The position numbers and the translations under genes are program-made. Under the pieces are notes generated by a model, which ran no database searches, had not been told where the DNA came from, and saw only the letters and a program-made list of their open reading frames with translations. From assembly GCF_004795835.1 (NCBI RefSeq), contig NZ_CP039249.1, positions 1,546,501 through 1,610,500 on the forward strand: a DNA stretch of 64,000 nt. The letters run 5' to 3'. Shown here one piece after another: positions 11,390 to 22,394 of the stretch (position 1 is its first letter; each line of letters begins with the position of its first letter). This DNA comes from Sphingomonas sp. PAMC26645. GTDB taxonomy: Bacteria > Pseudomonadota > Alphaproteobacteria > Sphingomonadales > Sphingomonadaceae.

Positions 11390-12804
11390 AGGGCGTCGCA
11401 ACGGATATCGGCACGATCCACTTCGTCGGGATCGGCGGGATCGGCATGTCGGGCATCGCCGAGGTGATGAAGAACCTCGGCTACCGCGTGCAGGGGTCGG
11501 ACGTGGCCGAGGGCTATGTCGTGCAGGGGTTGCGCGACAAGGGCATTCCGGTGGCGATCGGCCACGCCGCGTCGAACATCGGCGATGCCGCGGTGGTGGT
11601 CGTGTCGACCGCGATCGTGCGCTCGAACCCCGAGGTCGAGGCGGCGTTGAATGCTCGCGTGCCGGTCGTGCGGCGCGCGGAAATGCTGGCCGAACTGATG
11701 CGGTTGAAGTCCACCGTTGCGGTTGCCGGTACGCACGGGAAGACCACGACGACGTCGATGGTGGCGGCGTTGCTCGATGCGGGCGGGGTCGATCCGACGG
11801 TCATCAATGGCGGGATCATCAACTCGTACGGCTCGAACGCGCGACTGGGTGCGAGCGACTGGATGGTCGTGGAAGCGGATGAGAGCGACGGCAGCTTCCT
11901 GCGGCTCGACGGCACGATCGCGGTGGTGACCAACATCGATCCCGAGCATCTCGATCATTACGGCTCGTTCGACGCGGTGAAGGATGCGTTCGTCGAGTTC
12001 GTCGAGAACGTGCCGTTCTATGGCGCCGCGCTGCTGTGTCTCGATCACCCGGAGGTGCAGGGGATCCTGCCGCGGGTGCGTGATCGGCGGGTCGTGACGT
12101 ACGGTTTCTCGGCGCAGGCGGATGTGCGCGGCGTCGAGGTCACGCCGATCCCGGGCGGCAATCGCTTCGATTGCGTGGTGCGCGAACGTGATGGCGCGAC
12201 GCGGACGATTGCGGGAATCGAGATGCCGATGCCGGGGCGGCACAACGTGCAGAACGCGCTGGCGGCGATCGGCGTGGCGCTGGAACTCGGGATCGCGGAT
12301 GCGACGATCCAGCAGGGGTTTGCCAAGTTCGGCGGCGTGAAGCGGCGGTTCACCAACGTCGGCGAAGTGGACGGTGTGACGATCATCGACGATTACGGGC
12401 ATCACCCGGTCGAGATCCGCGCCGTCTTGGCGGCGGCTCGCGAGGGCGTGAAGGGACGCGTGATCGCGGTCGTGCAGCCGCATCGTTACTCGCGGTTGGG
12501 CAATCTGATGGAGGATTTCCAGACTGCGTTCAACGATGCGGACCGGGTGTTGGTGACGCCGGTTTACGCCGCGGGTGAGGCGCCTGTGGAGGGTGTCGAC
12601 GCGGCGGCGCTGGTCGAGGGGTTGAAGCGGCGTGGGCACCGGTTTGCTGGTGTGGTTGCGGATGCGGATGCGCTGGCGGTGGAGCTTGCGGCGACTGTCG
12701 AGGCGGACGACATGGTCGTTTGCCTGGGGGCTGGCGACATTACGAAGTGGGCGGCTGGGTTGGCCGATGCGATTGCGGTCGAGCGCGCGAAGGTGCTGGC
12801 GTGA
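11386..12804 (+). CDS. murC: UDP-N-acetylmuramate:L-alanine ligase
   Basis: First Mur ligase; adds L-alanine to UDP-MurNAc. The chosen ATG overlaps the murG stop (ATGA) and begins MKGVATDIG, followed at once by the MurC N-terminal loop [13 protein letters not shown] longer in-frame extension into murG is rejected. The P-loop GTHGKTTTT is at about residues 118-126, and DDYGHHP, a MurC hallmark, is present in the C-terminal domain. Length 472, normal. Its TGA overlaps the GTG of murB, just ahead of the repeat found there. Confidence 0.96.
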   Translation: MKGVATDIGTIHFVGIGGIGMSGIAEVMKNLGYRVQGSDVAEGYVVQGLRDKGIPVAIGHAASNIGDAAVVVVSTAIVRSNPEVEAALNARVPVVRRAEMLAELMRLKSTVAVAGTHGKTTTTSMVAALLDAGGVDPTVINGGIINSYGSNARLGASDWMVVEADESDGSFLRLDGTIAVVTNIDPEHLDHYGSFDAVKDAFVEFVENVPFYGAALLCLDHPEVQGILPRVRDRRVVTYGFSAQADVRGVEVTPIPGGNRFDCVVRERDGATRTIAGIEMPMPGRHNVQNALAAIGVALELGIADATIQQGFAKFGGVKRRFTNVGEVDGVTIIDDYGHHPVEIRAVLAAAREGVKGRVIAVVQPHRYSRLGNLMEDFQTAFNDADRVLVTPVYAAGEAPVEGVDAAALVEGLKRRGHRFAGVVADADALAVELAATVEADDMVVCLGAGDITKWAAGLADAIAVERAKVLA

Positions 12805-13895
12805 GTGGTCGCGCTTCTGCTCCCCTTCCGCTTGCGGGAGGGGTCGGGGGAGGGGCTGTGGCCTCTTCTGACGGCACGGGCGCGGCTATGCCAGTCCCTC
12901 CCCTAACCCCTCCCGCAAGCGGGAGGGGAATCAAGGTCGAGACGGGGGCTTCGCTGGCGGCTTTCATATGGTTTCGGACTGGTGGGTCGGCGGAGACCCT
13001 GGTCCGCCCCGATACGGCGAACGATCTGGCTGCGTATTTGCGGGACCTCGACTCTTCCACGCCAGTGCTTCCAGTCGGGGTCGGCTCAAACCTGATCGTG
13101 CGCGATGGCGGCGTGCCGGGGGTCGTCGTGCGGCTTCCCAAGGCTATGGCGAAGGTTTCTGTTGAGGACGGGCGCGTTCGAGCAGGCGCAGGGGCGATGG
13201 GGATTACCGTTGCCAGTGCCGCGCGGGATGCTGGGATTGCCGGGCTTGAGTTTCTGCGTGGGATACCGGGTACTGTCGGCGGAGCGGTTCGGATGAACGC
13301 GGGGGCTTATGGTCGCGATGTCAGCGATATTCTGGTCGAGGCTACCGTTGTCACGCGCGACGGTTCGGTCGAGACTTGGTCCGCTGAAAACCTCGGGTTC
13401 ACCTACCGCCATTCTGACCTGCCGACTGGCGCCGTCGTGGTCGAAGCGGTATTCTCCGGCACGCCCGGCGAGCCTGCCGTGATTGGTGCGGAGATGGATC
13501 GCATTGCCGCCGAGCGCGAGGCTTCGCAGCCGCTCCGCTCGCGCACGGGTGGGTCGACGTTCAAGAATCCCGAGGGACACAAGGCGTGGGCGTTGATCGA
13601 CGCGGCCGGGTGTCGGGGGCTGACTCGCGGCGATTCGCAGGTCAGCGAGAAGCATTGCAATTTCCTGCTGAACCTCGGGTCCGCGTCGAGCGCGGAGATC
13701 GAGGCGCTGGGTGAAGAGGTACGGGACAGAGTGAAGGCGCATTCGGGGGTGACGTTGGAATGGGAAATCCAGCGGGTTGGCATCGCTGCTCCCTCTCCCC
13801 TTCGGGGAGAGGGTCGGGGTGAGGGGCAGCCAAGCAGTGCTGCGTCTGGAACTGCCCCTCACCCAACCCTCTCCCCGGAGGGGACAAGGCTATGA
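12801..13895 (+). CDS. murB: UDP-N-acetylenolpyruvoylglucosamine reductase with repeat-derived sequence at both ends
   Basis: FAD-dependent enzyme reducing enolpyruvyl-UDP-GlcNAc to UDP-MurNAc. The GTG start overlaps the murC stop (GTGA). The core runs from about residue 46 (ETGASLAAF) to about 330 (WEIQRVG). It carries the FAD-binding [10 protein letters not shown] block, the GIPGTVGG motif and the catalytic-serine region GGSTFKNP. Residues about 8-43 are translated from a type B palindromic repeat, and residues about 331-363 from a type A repeat, both in frame. Without them it would be close to the usual 300-residue MurB. An alternative start at the internal ATG 12889 would still include part of the repeat. 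No start codon lies between the repeat and the core. Confidence 0.94.
   Translation: MSGRASAPLPLAGGVGGGAVASSDGTGAAMPVPPLTPPASGRGIKVETGASLAAFIWFRTGGSAETLVRPDTANDLAAYLRDLDSSTPVLPVGVGSNLIVRDGGVPGVVVRLPKAMAKVSVEDGRVRAGAGAMGITVASAARDAGIAGLEFLRGIPGTVGGAVRMNAGAYGRDVSDILVEATVVTRDGSVETWSAENLGFTYRHSDLPTGAVVVEAVFSGTPGEPAVIGAEMDRIAAEREASQPLRSRTGGSTFKNPEGHKAWALIDAAGCRGLTRGDSQVSEKHCNFLLNLGSASSAEIEALGEEVRDRVKAHSGVTLEWEIQRVGIAAPSPLRGEGRGEGQPSSAASGTAPHPTLSPEGTRL
12822..12928. repeat. Paired-hairpin palindromic repeat, type B, at the 5' end of murB
   Basis: The left hairpin (12822-12843) and right hairpin (12907-12928) share the stem sequence of the copy between murE and murF; the right unit, CCCCTCCCGC against GCGGGAGGGG, is perfect. 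It lies seven codons into murB and is read through in frame as a Gly/Pro/Ala-rich leader. Confidence 0.92.
13791..13889. repeat. Paired-hairpin palindromic repeat, type A, at the 3' end of murB and ahead of ddl
   Basis: The left hairpin (13791-13813) is a perfect 10-bp stem, CCCTCTCCCC with GGGGAGAGGG. The right unit (13867-13889) is degenerate in its last bases (gacaagg in place of gagaggg). It is closely related to the murD copy. It codes for the last 33 or so residues of MurB. Its end, GGAGGGGACAAGG, places a Shine-Dalgarno-like GGAGGGG about 9 bases before the ddl ATG. Confidence 0.92.
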
Positions 13896-14845
13896 CATCG
13901 CCACTTCACATCGCGGTGCTCATGGGCGGCTGGTCGGCGGAGCGTGAGGTTTCGCTGATGTCGGGTAACGGCTGTGCGGATGCGCTGGAGTCGCTGGGGC
14001 ACCGGGTTACGCGGATTGATATGGGGCGGGATGTTGCCGCCAAGCTCGCCGAGGCTCAGCCCGATCTCGTGTTCAACGCGCTGCATGGGACGCCGGGCGA
14101 GGATGGGTCGGTGCAGGGGCTGCTTGACTTGATGGGATTGCGGTACACGCATTCGGGGCTCGCTACGTCGGTGATCGCGATCGACAAGGTGCTGACCAAG
14201 CTGCTGCTCGTCCCCGCCGGCGTACCGATGCCGGGCGGGCGGATCGTCAAGTCGGCGGAGCTGTTCGAGGGCGATCCGATGGCGCGGCCGTATGTGCTGA
14301 AGCCGGTCAACGAGGGTTCCTCGGTCGGCGTGGCGATCGTTACCGACAGCGGCAATTACGGCAATCCGATCGCGCGCGACAGCGTCGGACCGTGGGGCGA
14401 GTTCGAGGAACTGCTCGCCGAGCCCTATATCCGTGGGCGTGAACTGACGACCGCGGTGCTCGGCGGCAAGGCGCTTGGGGTGACCGAGTTGAAGCCCAAG
14501 AGCGGCTGGTACGATTACGACGCGAAATACACCGATGGGATGACGGTCCACGTCTGTCCGGCCGAAATCCCCGACGAGATCACCGACGCCTGCAAGAGCC
14601 TCGCGCTCGAAGCGCATCGGTTGCTCGGCTGCAAGGGTGCGTCGCGGTCGGACTTCCGTTGGGATGACGAGCGCGGTGTCGACGGGCTGTTCCTGCTCGA
14701 GGTGAACACGCAGCCGGGGATGACGCCGCTGAGCCTCGTTCCCGAACAGGCGCGGCATATCGGCATGAGCTATGCCGAGCTGGTGCAGGCGATCGTCGAC
14801 GAGGCGCTTCAGGACCATCCCCCTACTAAAAACGGGGTCCCATGA
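13892..14845 (+). CDS. ddl: D-alanine--D-alanine ligase
   Basis: ATP-grasp ligase making the D-Ala-D-Ala dipeptide used by MurF. The N-terminal VLMGGWSAEREVSLMSG block is diagnostic. HGTPGEDG (about 63-70), the ATP-binding KPVNEGSSVG (about 136-145) and the metal-binding LLEVNTQPGMTPLSL near the C-terminus all match the family. Length 317, normal for the DdlB type. The ATG overlaps the murB stop (ATGA), and its ribosome binding site comes from the right end of the upstream repeat. Firm. Confidence 0.97.
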   Translation: MTSPLHIAVLMGGWSAEREVSLMSGNGCADALESLGHRVTRIDMGRDVAAKLAEAQPDLVFNALHGTPGEDGSVQGLLDLMGLRYTHSGLATSVIAIDKVLTKLLLVPAGVPMPGGRIVKSAELFEGDPMARPYVLKPVNEGSSVGVAIVTDSGNYGNPIARDSVGPWGEFEELLAEPYIRGRELTTAVLGGKALGVTELKPKSGWYDYDAKYTDGMTVHVCPAEIPDEITDACKSLALEAHRLLGCKGASRSDFRWDDERGVDGLFLLEVNTQPGMTPLSLVPEQARHIGMSYAELVQAIVDEALQDHPPTKNGVP

Positions 14846-15816
14846 GCCGCACGATCAAGCGCGGTCCGCCGCCCAAGCGGCCCGCCCCGCGCCGGAAGGT
14901 CGCGGTCAAGAAGGTGTCGGTGATGGACCGGCTGGTCGGGATGCTCCCGGTCAGCGAGGACACGCTCCGGAAAATCGCGACGTGGTCGATCCTCGGCGCG
15001 GGCGGTGCGGTTGCCATCGCGGCGGCGACGTGGGTCGGCATTCCGGGCATGATCGGTGCGGCGGTGGCCGAGGGTGCCGGGCGCGCGGGCTTCAAGGTCG
15101 AGCAGATCGAGGTGACGGGCCTCAAGCGGATGGACCGGATGTCGGTCTATGCGGTCGCGCTGGAGGACAAGCAGAACCAGACGTCGATGTTGTCGGTCGA
15201 CCTGGAGGCGGTGCGCCAGAAACTGCTGCGCTATGGCTGGATCGCGGACGCGCACGTGTCGCGGCGGCTGCCCAACACGATGCTGGTCGATATCGTCGAG
15301 CGCACGCCCGCCGCGGTGTGGCAGGACAATGGGCAGTTGACGCTGATCGACTCGTCGGGCGTGCTGCTGGAGCCGGTGCAGCCCGATGCGATCCCGAATT
15401 TGCCGCTGGTGATCGGGCCGGGCGCGGATCGGCAGGAGGCGTCGTACCAGACGCTGCTCGCCGCCGCGCCGGCGCTGAAGCCGCGCGTGAAGGCGGCGAC
15501 CTGGGTCGGCAATCGACGCTGGGATCTTACCTTCGAGAGCGGCGAGACGCTGGCACTGCCGGAAGACGGTGCGCCGCGCGCGCTGGTGAAGTTCGCCGAA
15601 CTGGATGGCGCGAGGCCGCTGCTGGGGCGCGGCTGGATCCGGTTCGACATGCGCGATCCGACCAAGCTGGTCGCGCGCAAACCGGGCGCGAGCCTGGCGC
15701 ACAGCGTCGACGTGCCGGCACCTGCGAGCGCGGGGGCGAGCGTGCCGGCAACGGGCGATACTACGAATACTCCGTCGCAAACGGCGGGCGCGAACGTAAC
15801 GGGCGGGGAGGGATGA
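14842..15816 (+). CDS. ftsQ: Cell division protein FtsQ
   Basis: Bitopic divisome protein with a large periplasmic part; it links early and late division proteins through FtsL/FtsB. A basic cytoplasmic N-terminus of about 45 residues precedes one membrane segment at about 50-70. A POTRA-type domain follows (VEQIEVTGLKRM near 88-99), then the FtsQ domain. The last 50 residues are a Thr/Ala/Gly-rich low-complexity tail. Length 324. It overlaps ddl by 4 bases and is separated from ftsA by one base. Confidence 0.92.
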   Translation: MSRTIKRGPPPKRPAPRRKVAVKKVSVMDRLVGMLPVSEDTLRKIATWSILGAGGAVAIAAATWVGIPGMIGAAVAEGAGRAGFKVEQIEVTGLKRMDRMSVYAVALEDKQNQTSMLSVDLEAVRQKLLRYGWIADAHVSRRLPNTMLVDIVERTPAAVWQDNGQLTLIDSSGVLLEPVQPDAIPNLPLVIGPGADRQEASYQTLLAAAPALKPRVKAATWVGNRRWDLTFESGETLALPEDGAPRALVKFAELDGARPLLGRGWIRFDMRDPTKLVARKPGASLAHSVDVPAPASAGASVPATGDTTNTPSQTAGANVTGGEG

Positions 15817-15817
15817 C

Positions 15818-17080
15818 ATGGCGAAGGTGGCACCGGAAGGGCTGATCACGGCGCTCGATATCGGGTCGTCGAAGGTTTCGGCGATGATCGCGCAGAAGGG
15901 GGACGGGGGCGAGCTGATCGTGCTCGGCACCGGCCAGCGCGAGAGCCGGGGCGTCAAGCGCGGCTATATCGCCGATATGGCGACGACCGAAGCGGCGGTG
16001 CGCGAGGCGGTCGAGCAGGCCGAACGGATCGCGGGGATCAACATCGAGAATGTCTGGGTCGGGTTCTCGGCCGGCGGTCTCGTGTCCGATGTCGCCGAGG
16101 TCGAGTTCGAGCTTGGCGGCCACCGCGTCGAACAGCAGGATATCGATGCGTTGCTCGCCGCGGGGCGCAACTCGATCGATCCGCAGGGGCGCATGGTGCT
16201 GCACGCGCAGCCGGCGCTCTATACGCTCGACGGGCTGACGGGGGTGAAGACGCCGCTCGGTCTGCATGCCGATCGGCTCGGTGTGCATATCCATGTCGTG
16301 GCGGCGGACGGTTCGCCGGTGCGGAACCTCGATCTCTGCGTGCGGTCGGCGCATCTCGAAGTGAAGTCGATTATCGCCTCGCCGGTTGCGACGGGCTTGG
16401 CGTGCCTGAGCGACGAGGAGCGCGAGCTTGGCGTCGCGCTGGTCGAGATGGGGGCGGGGATCACCAACGTGTCGCTGTTCGCAGGGGGCATGCTGGTCGG
16501 GCTGACCTCGATCCCGATCGGTGCGCAGGACATTACCGACGACATCGCCAGCGCGTTCGGGACGCGGCGGCAGAATGCCGAGCGAATGAAGTGCTTCCAC
16601 GGGTCGGCCAACGCCAGCCCTCGCGACAATCACGACATGATCCCGGTCATGCCGATCTCTGCGGAGGACGGCGCGGGCGAGGGTGCGCAGATCACCAAGG
16701 CGCAGCTGATTGGCGTGATCCGCCAGCGGCTCGAGCATCAGATGGGTGAAGTGCGCAACGCGCTCACCAAGCTGAAGTTCGAGGGGCCGGTCGGGCGTCA
16801 GGTCGTGCTGACCGGCGGCGGTGCCGAACTGAAGGGCATCGCCGACTATGCGCAACAGGCGCTCGGGCGGTCGGTGCGGATCGGTCGACCGCGTGGTCTG
16901 ACCGCGCTGCCGGAAGCGCATGGCGGACCGGCGTTCGCGACGCTAGCGGGGTTGGCCTTCTATGCGGCGACCAACCCGATCGACCTGCGCGGGCTCGCGC
17001 CACAGCGGACGACGGTGCATCGGCCAAAGGGTATGGGCATGATGCGCAAGTTGATTCAGGCGGCACGCGCGAATTATTAA
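15818..17080 (+). CDS. ftsA: Cell division protein FtsA
   Basis: Actin-like ATPase tethering FtsZ to the membrane. The N-terminal phosphate loop ALDIGSSKVSAMI, the MVLHAQP region of the 1C domain, and the second phosphate motif VEMGAGITN are present, with the adenosine motif LTGGGAELKGI near residues 327-337. The C-terminus (GMGMMRKLIQAARANY) is the amphipathic membrane-targeting helix. Length 420, normal. Shine-Dalgarno GGGGAGGG lies a few bases before the ATG. A 113-bp gap separates it from ftsZ, long enough for a separate ftsZ promoter, which I could not locate with confidence. Confidence 0.96.
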   Translation: MAKVAPEGLITALDIGSSKVSAMIAQKGDGGELIVLGTGQRESRGVKRGYIADMATTEAAVREAVEQAERIAGINIENVWVGFSAGGLVSDVAEVEFELGGHRVEQQDIDALLAAGRNSIDPQGRMVLHAQPALYTLDGLTGVKTPLGLHADRLGVHIHVVAADGSPVRNLDLCVRSAHLEVKSIIASPVATGLACLSDEERELGVALVEMGAGITNVSLFAGGMLVGLTSIPIGAQDITDDIASAFGTRRQNAERMKCFHGSANASPRDNHDMIPVMPISAEDGAGEGAQITKAQLIGVIRQRLEHQMGEVRNALTKLKFEGPVGRQVVLTGGGAELKGIADYAQQALGRSVRIGRPRGLTALPEAHGGPAFATLAGLAFYAATNPIDLRGLAPQRTTVHRPKGMGMMRKLIQAARANY

Positions 17081-17193
17081 GAGTTTCGAGGGCGCTGGCG
17101 TTATTTCGGCTGGAACAGGCCGTGACGTTGGTGCACACAGATTAATCAGGGGCCCGGCCGTAGCGTATCTACCGGGTTGTGCGGAGAACGGCG

Positions 17194-18771
17194 ATGAGCA
17201 TCGAATTCCTTAGTCCCGAAGTGGACGATCTGGCCCCCCGCATCGCGGTGATCGGCGTCGGCGGCGCGGGCGGCAACGCGATCGCAAACATGATGCGGGC
17301 CGACGTCCAGGGCGTCGACTTCCTCGTGGCGAACACCGACGCGCAGGCGTTGAAGCAGTCGACCGCACCGCAGCGGATCCAGCTCGGCACCAAGATCACG
17401 CAAGGTCTCGGCGCCGGTAGCCGTCCCGAGATCGGTCGCGCGGCCGCCGAAGAGACGATCGACCAGCTCGCCAAGATGCTCGAGGGCGCGCACATGTGCT
17501 TCATCACCGCCGGCATGGGCGGCGGCACGGGGACGGGCGCAGCGCCGGTCATCGCCAAGGCGGCGCGCGACATGGGCATCCTGACCGTCGGTGTCGTGAC
17601 CAAGCCGTTCGCGTTCGAGGGCAATCGTCGCGCCAAGTCGGCCGAGGGCGGCATCGACGAGCTGCAGAAGTACGTCGACACGCTGATCGTCATCCCGAAC
17701 CAGAACCTGTTCCTCATCGCCAACGCGAACACGACCTTCAAGGAAGCGTTCACGATGGCGGACGAGGTGCTCCAGCAGGGCGTCCGCAGCATCACCGACC
17801 TGATGGTGATGCCGGGCCTCATCAACCTCGATTTCGCCGACGTCCGCTCGGTGATGCAGGAGATGGGTAAGGCGATGATGGGCACCGGTGAGGCAAGCGG
17901 CGACAACCGCGCGCTTGAGGCCGCGCAGAAGGCGATCTCGAACCCGTTGCTCGAAGGCGTCAGCATGCGCGGCGCGAAGGGCGTCATCATCTCGATCACC
18001 GGCGGCGACGACATGCGCCTGCTCGAAGTCGACGAAGCCGCGAATCACATCCGCGACCTGGTCGATCCCGATGCGAACATCATCTGGGGCTCGGCGTTCA
18101 ACCAGGAGCTCGAGGGCAAGATCCGCGTCTCGGTCGTCGCGACCGGGATCGACGCCGATGCGCGTCCTCCGGAAGTTGCACCCGAGCCGACCCGCTCGTT
18201 CAGCTTCGGATCGCGCAAGACCGACGAGAACACCTCGTTCCGTCCGAGCGAGCCTGCCGCTTCGTCGGCCGCGCCTGCTGCTTCGTCCGCCGACGAAGAG
18301 CCGCTCGACCTGAACGCGTCGTCGGAAGTCGAGCCATCGGCGTCGAAGTCGGATGACGAGCTGGTGCTCGGTACCGAGACGATCGTGCCGCAGGCCGCGC
18401 CTGCTCCGGTAGCTCCTGCTCCGCAGCCAGCGCCCGCGCCGCGCACCTATGGCGAAGAGCCTTACGGCCGTGGTCCGATCGCGCGTCCGGCTTCGGCATC
18501 GTCGGTGCAGCCCGCTCGCGCGCCAATCGCGCCGGCTGTTCCGGTGCCGACGCCGGCTGCTGACGAAGGTGGTGCACGTCGTCGCTGGCTCGCTCCGGGT
18601 GCAGAAGCTGCCCCCGAGGCGGTTCCGGCCGCACCGCGCGTGAAGCTCGGCGGTACGCTGTTCGAGCGCATGTCGAACGCGGCACGGGGTGCTGCGAAGG
18701 AAGACGGCGAGGCGGCTCCGCAGGACCCGCTCGACATCCCCCGCTTCCTGCATCGCCAGAACAACCAGTAA
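17194..18771 (+). CDS. ftsZ: Cell division GTPase FtsZ
   Basis: Tubulin-like GTPase forming the division ring. The tubulin signature [10 protein letters not shown] is at about residues 109-118, and the N-terminal [13 protein letters not shown] loop at about 19-31. The ATG at 17194 is chosen over an in-frame GTG 15 bases upstream because GGAGA is well placed before it and the protein then begins [10 protein letters not shown] as in relatives. Length 525: after the GTPase core (to about 320) comes a long Ala/Pro-rich linker. The protein ends with the conserved C-terminal peptide DIPRFLHRQ, which binds FtsA and other partners. Firm. Confidence 0.97.
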   Translation: MSIEFLSPEVDDLAPRIAVIGVGGAGGNAIANMMRADVQGVDFLVANTDAQALKQSTAPQRIQLGTKITQGLGAGSRPEIGRAAAEETIDQLAKMLEGAHMCFITAGMGGGTGTGAAPVIAKAARDMGILTVGVVTKPFAFEGNRRAKSAEGGIDELQKYVDTLIVIPNQNLFLIANANTTFKEAFTMADEVLQQGVRSITDLMVMPGLINLDFADVRSVMQEMGKAMMGTGEASGDNRALEAAQKAISNPLLEGVSMRGAKGVIISITGGDDMRLLEVDEAANHIRDLVDPDANIIWGSAFNQELEGKIRVSVVATGIDADARPPEVAPEPTRSFSFGSRKTDENTSFRPSEPAASSAAPAASSADEEPLDLNASSEVEPSASKSDDELVLGTETIVPQAAPAPVAPAPQPAPAPRTYGEEPYGRGPIARPASASSVQPARAPIAPAVPVPTPAADEGGARRRWLAPGAEAAPEAVPAAPRVKLGGTLFERMSNAARGAAKEDGEAAPQDPLDIPRFLHRQNNQ

Positions 18772-18844
18772 GCCGGGAATAGCCGAAGCTCCTCAATACT
18801 TTGCTGGAAGTTCGTCCTCACGGCCACACGGTCGCGGCTCAAAT

Positions 18845-18865
18845 CCCTCTCCCACCGGGAGAGGG
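18845..18865. repeat. Single palindromic hairpin related to the type A repeat
   Basis: CCCTCTCCC and GGGAGAGGG form a perfect 9-bp stem with loop ACC. It is followed by gaagggtgagggc, similar to the inner arm of type A elements, but no inverted partner is present. It looks like a half element. It lies in the 247-bp gap between ftsZ and the next gene and could help end ftsZ transcripts, although no T run follows. Confidence 0.7.
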
Positions 18866-19018
18866 AGAGACGCCAAAGGCGGCGAAGGGTGAGGGCACGC
18901 CAAGCAGGGCTACCGCGCTTGCGTACGCAAAACCCTGCATTCGTCGCCGCCCCAGCCCAGTTCGCCGCGCACATGCGTGCGAGACATTGCCGGTTCGGTC
19001 GGGCTGGCGTCTAGACAG

Positions 19019-21208
19019 ATGATCCTCATGACCCGGTCCTCCCATCATCTCCTGACCGTCGCGCTGGCCCTCGTGCTCGCGGCCGTGCCAGCCGCCGCGT
19101 CCGCGCAAGCCGTCGTCCAGGCGATCCCCGGCACGACCGATGCGGACAAGCTCGGCGACGTGATGCGCCAGCTCGCGAGCAACCCCCGCAACATCGACGC
19201 GCTGATCAAGGCCGGCGACTTGTCGATGGGCCTCGGCGATCTTAGCGGTGCCGCCGCCCTGTTCGCGCGCGCCGAAAAGGTGAACCCGCGCGATGGTCGC
19301 GCCAAGGCGGGCATGGCATCGATCCTCGTCCGGTCCGAGCGACCTGGCGAAGCGCTCCGCTATTACGCGCAGGCGGAAGGTCTCGGCCTCGATCCGCGCA
19401 ACTTCGCCGCCGATCGCGGCCTCGCCTACGACCTGATCGGCCAGCAGGACCGGGCGCAGCGCGACTACCGCGTGGCACTCCGCGATGCGCCCGACGACGA
19501 GACGACGCGGCGCTATGCGCTGTCGCTCGGTATCTCGGGCAAGCCCGAGCTCGCGGTCCAGCAGCTCAATCCGCTCCTGCTCAAGAGCGATCGTGGTGCA
19601 TGGCGGTCGCGCGCGTTCATCCTCGCCATGAACGGCGACGTCGCCGGTGCCGAGAAGATCGCCACCACGATGATGCCCGCAGGCACCGCGCAAGGCCTGC
19701 AACCCTTCTTTCAGCGCCTGCCCAACCTTCCGGCAAGCGACCGTGCCTTCGCAGTCCATTTCGGCGAAGTCCATGCAACGCCGGCACGCCTCGCGGATGC
19801 ACGGATGGCACCACCCTTGGGCATGCTAGCCGCAGATCCGACCGCGCCGGTAATGATGGCAGCCGTAACGCCGCAACCCACAGTGGCTGCGACAACCGGC
19901 AAGAAGGACAAGCGCGATCGCCGCTCGAACCGCGACTCGAGCCGAGACCGTGTCCAGATGGCCGCGGTGACGCGACCGTCGTCAACACCAGTATCCGTGA
20001 CGACGTCGGCACCGGTCCCGCCGACGACCACCGCGCCACGTACGCTCGCCGCGGTTCCGGCTCGGAGCCCGTACGCCGCCCCCGTCCAGCTCGCGGCAGC
20101 GCCGATGCAGACGGTGCAGCCACTTCCGGCGCGTACTGTTCAGCCTTCGCAACCAAGCTATTCAGCACCGAACGTTGCGGCTCAGAGCACTCGTACCAAC
20201 CCGGCTGCGGAAACGAACTCGGTAGTCTCGGCCACTATCCAGCCTAGCCCATTGTCTGTCGCCCGTACCGTCCCGGCGCCATCGACAACGGGAACGCTTC
20301 CGCAGAGTGTAGCCACGCAGATGGCGGCGATCCCGCTGGGACAAGCAAAACCCGATCCGACCCGCGCGGCAAATGCGCTCGCAGCGTCGGCGACGGCGGC
20401 GCCGTCGGTTTCGCCGCTACCGACTCCGATACAGCAGGCGCCCGTTCAGCAGGTCGCCCCGACGCAGAGCGCCAGCGCTGAGACGCCGACGCCCGGCTTC
20501 ACCAGTTCGTCCACGCCCGCACCGGTAGCCGCCACATCGTCGCCACGCACCCACGCGGTGGCAGCGAGCGAAGACTCGATCCTCGCGCGGATCGTCGCGG
20601 GCCTGTCGATCCCCGCGTCCGAACTCGACGTCGCGCCGATGCATCCCGTACCGGTCGTGACCCCCGCCGCCATCCCCGTCCCGGATGATTCCGAGCGCGT
20701 GCTCGCCGAAGCGAAGGCCAAGACCGAGCGCGACGCAGCGGCTAAGGCGATCGCCGCCAAGACGCTGGCCGCGGACAAGCTCGCCGCCGACAAGAAGGCG
20801 GCGCTCGACAAGAAGGCCGCGGCGAAAAAGGCGATTGCCGACAAGAAGGCGCTGGCCGAGAAGAAGGCTGCCGCCGCCGAGAAGCTTGCCGCCGACAAGG
20901 CCGCGGCCGAGGAAAAGCGGATCGCCCGCGCCAATCCTGCGCGGACCTGGGTGCAGGTGTCGACCGGCGCGACCGAAGGCGACCTGCCTAAGGCGTGGAA
21001 GAAGGCGAAGGCCAAGGCACCGACCGTGTTCGGCGCTCGCGGCGGCTGGACCGCACCGTGGAAGGCGACCAACCGCGTGCTCGCCGGCCCGTTCAAGACC
21101 GATGCCGAGGCGCGCACGTTCGTCAATCAGCTCGCCAAGGAAGGCGTCCCGACGTTCACCTTCACCAGCGATCCGGGCGAAATCATCACGAAGCTGCCGG
21201 CCAAGTGA
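19019..21208 (+). CDS. Secreted TPR and SPOR domain protein
   Basis: A signal peptide (start to AAASAQA) shows export. Residues about 35-220 carry tetratricopeptide-like helices (alternating [22 protein letters not shown] units). A long Ser/Thr/Pro/Ala-rich linker follows, then a Lys/Ala-rich charged stretch (about residues 560-640) that should form a long single helix. A C-terminal SPOR domain (from about 643, [10 protein letters not shown]) is expected to bind denuded septal peptidoglycan. The start is uncertain between ATG 19019 and 19028; neither has a clear ribosome binding site. Placement after ftsZ and the SPOR domain suggest a cell-envelope or division role (inference). The stop overlaps the dgt GTG. 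Confidence 0.85.
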   Translation: MILMTRSSHHLLTVALALVLAAVPAAASAQAVVQAIPGTTDADKLGDVMRQLASNPRNIDALIKAGDLSMGLGDLSGAAALFARAEKVNPRDGRAKAGMASILVRSERPGEALRYYAQAEGLGLDPRNFAADRGLAYDLIGQQDRAQRDYRVALRDAPDDETTRRYALSLGISGKPELAVQQLNPLLLKSDRGAWRSRAFILAMNGDVAGAEKIATTMMPAGTAQGLQPFFQRLPNLPASDRAFAVHFGEVHATPARLADARMAPPLGMLAADPTAPVMMAAVTPQPTVAATTGKKDKRDRRSNRDSSRDRVQMAAVTRPSSTPVSVTTSAPVPPTTTAPRTLAAVPARSPYAAPVQLAAAPMQTVQPLPARTVQPSQPSYSAPNVAAQSTRTNPAAETNSVVSATIQPSPLSVARTVPAPSTTGTLPQSVATQMAAIPLGQAKPDPTRAANALAASATAAPSVSPLPTPIQQAPVQQVAPTQSASAETPTPGFTSSSTPAPVAATSSPRTHAVAASEDSILARIVAGLSIPASELDVAPMHPVPVVTPAAIPVPDDSERVLAEAKAKTERDAAAKAIAAKTLAADKLAADKKAALDKKAAAKKAIADKKALAEKKAAAAEKLAADKAAAEEKRIARANPARTWVQVSTGATEGDLPKAWKKAKAKAPTVFGARGGWTAPWKATNRVLAGPFKTDAEARTFVNQLAKEGVPTFTFTSDPGEIITKLPAK

Positions 21209-22371
21209 GCTACCGCGCGCCCTGGGCATCGGACCCGGCGCGCAGCCAAGGACGACTTCACGGGGAACAGAACGGGTCCGTTCGTGGGCCCCGCGATGCC
21301 TTCCAGCGCGATCGCGACCGGATCATCCACTCGATCAGCTTCCGTCGCCTGCGCCACAAGACGCAGGTGTTCATGGCGCCCGACGGCGATCATTTCCGTG
21401 TCCGCCTGACGCACAGCCTGGAGGTCGCGCAGATCGGCCGAACGATCGCGCGGACGCTGGCGCTGAACGAGGACCTGACCGAGGCGCTGTGTCTCGCGCA
21501 CGATATCGGCCATCCGCCGTTCGGACATGCCGGCGAGGATGCGCTGAAGGCGGCGCTTACTGGCCAAGGTGGCTTCGATCACAACGGCCACACGCTGCGC
21601 ACGTTGATGACGATCGAGCGGCCTTACCCGTTGTGGAATGGGCTGAACCTGACCTGGGAAACGCTCGAAGGGCTGGCCAAGCATAATGGACCGGTGCGGC
21701 ATCCGGGCTGGGCGCTGGCGACGGCGGATGCCGAGTTCGGTCTCGCGCTCACTAGCTTCTCGTCGCTTGAGGCGCAGGTCGCGGCGATCGCCGACGATAT
21801 CGCCTACGACAATCACGATATCGACGATGGCCTGCGCGCCGGGCTGCTGACGCTCGACCAGATGCTGGCCGTACCTCTGGTCGCTCGCGGCTGGGACGAC
21901 GTGCGGCGGCGCTTTCCCGACATCGACCCGAAGCGCCTGGTCGGCGAACTCGTCCGCACGCAGATCGGGACGATGGTCAACGACCTGATCGCCGAGACGC
22001 GCCAGCGGATCGCGGCGAGCGGCGTCACCAGCGTCGACGACGTCCGCGATGCGGGCCAGTGCCTGGTCGGCTTCTCGCCCGAGATGCGCGACGCCGAGCG
22101 CGACCTGAAGCGCTTCATGTACGCCAACCTCTATCATCACCCGCGCCAGCTCGCGGCGGCGGATGCGGCGCACGGGATCGTCTCCGGTCTGTTCGCGGTC
22201 TACCATGACGATCCGCTGACGATCCCCGAGGAATGGCGTGAGCGGCTGCCGACCGAGGATCCCGACCGCAGCCGGCATATCGCGGATTTCATCGCGGGGA
22301 TGACGGATCGGTATGCGGTATCGCGCTACCGCGACTTGGTCGGCCCGATCGACCTGCCCGAAGGGTTTTGA
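21205..22371 (+). CDS. dgt: Deoxyguanosinetriphosphate triphosphohydrolase-like protein
   Basis: HD-superfamily hydrolase releasing tripolyphosphate from dNTPs. The metal-binding set is visible: histidine in [13 protein letters not shown], then the HD pair in [15 protein letters not shown], and a later aspartate in [13 protein letters not shown]. The N-terminal [14 protein letters not shown] and [10 protein letters not shown] blocks are typical of the bacterial Dgt-like family. GTG start, overlapping the upstream stop (GTGA); length 388, normal. Whether its substrate is dGTP specifically cannot be told from sequence. Confidence 0.92.
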   Translation: MSYRAPWASDPARSQGRLHGEQNGSVRGPRDAFQRDRDRIIHSISFRRLRHKTQVFMAPDGDHFRVRLTHSLEVAQIGRTIARTLALNEDLTEALCLAHDIGHPPFGHAGEDALKAALTGQGGFDHNGHTLRTLMTIERPYPLWNGLNLTWETLEGLAKHNGPVRHPGWALATADAEFGLALTSFSSLEAQVAAIADDIAYDNHDIDDGLRAGLLTLDQMLAVPLVARGWDDVRRRFPDIDPKRLVGELVRTQIGTMVNDLIAETRQRIAASGVTSVDDVRDAGQCLVGFSPEMRDAERDLKRFMYANLYHHPRQLAAADAAHGIVSGLFAVYHDDPLTIPEEWRERLPTEDPDRSRHIADFIAGMTDRYAVSRYRDLVGPIDLPEGF

Positions 22372-22394
22372 AGCAGGCACATTGTTGCGCTCGT

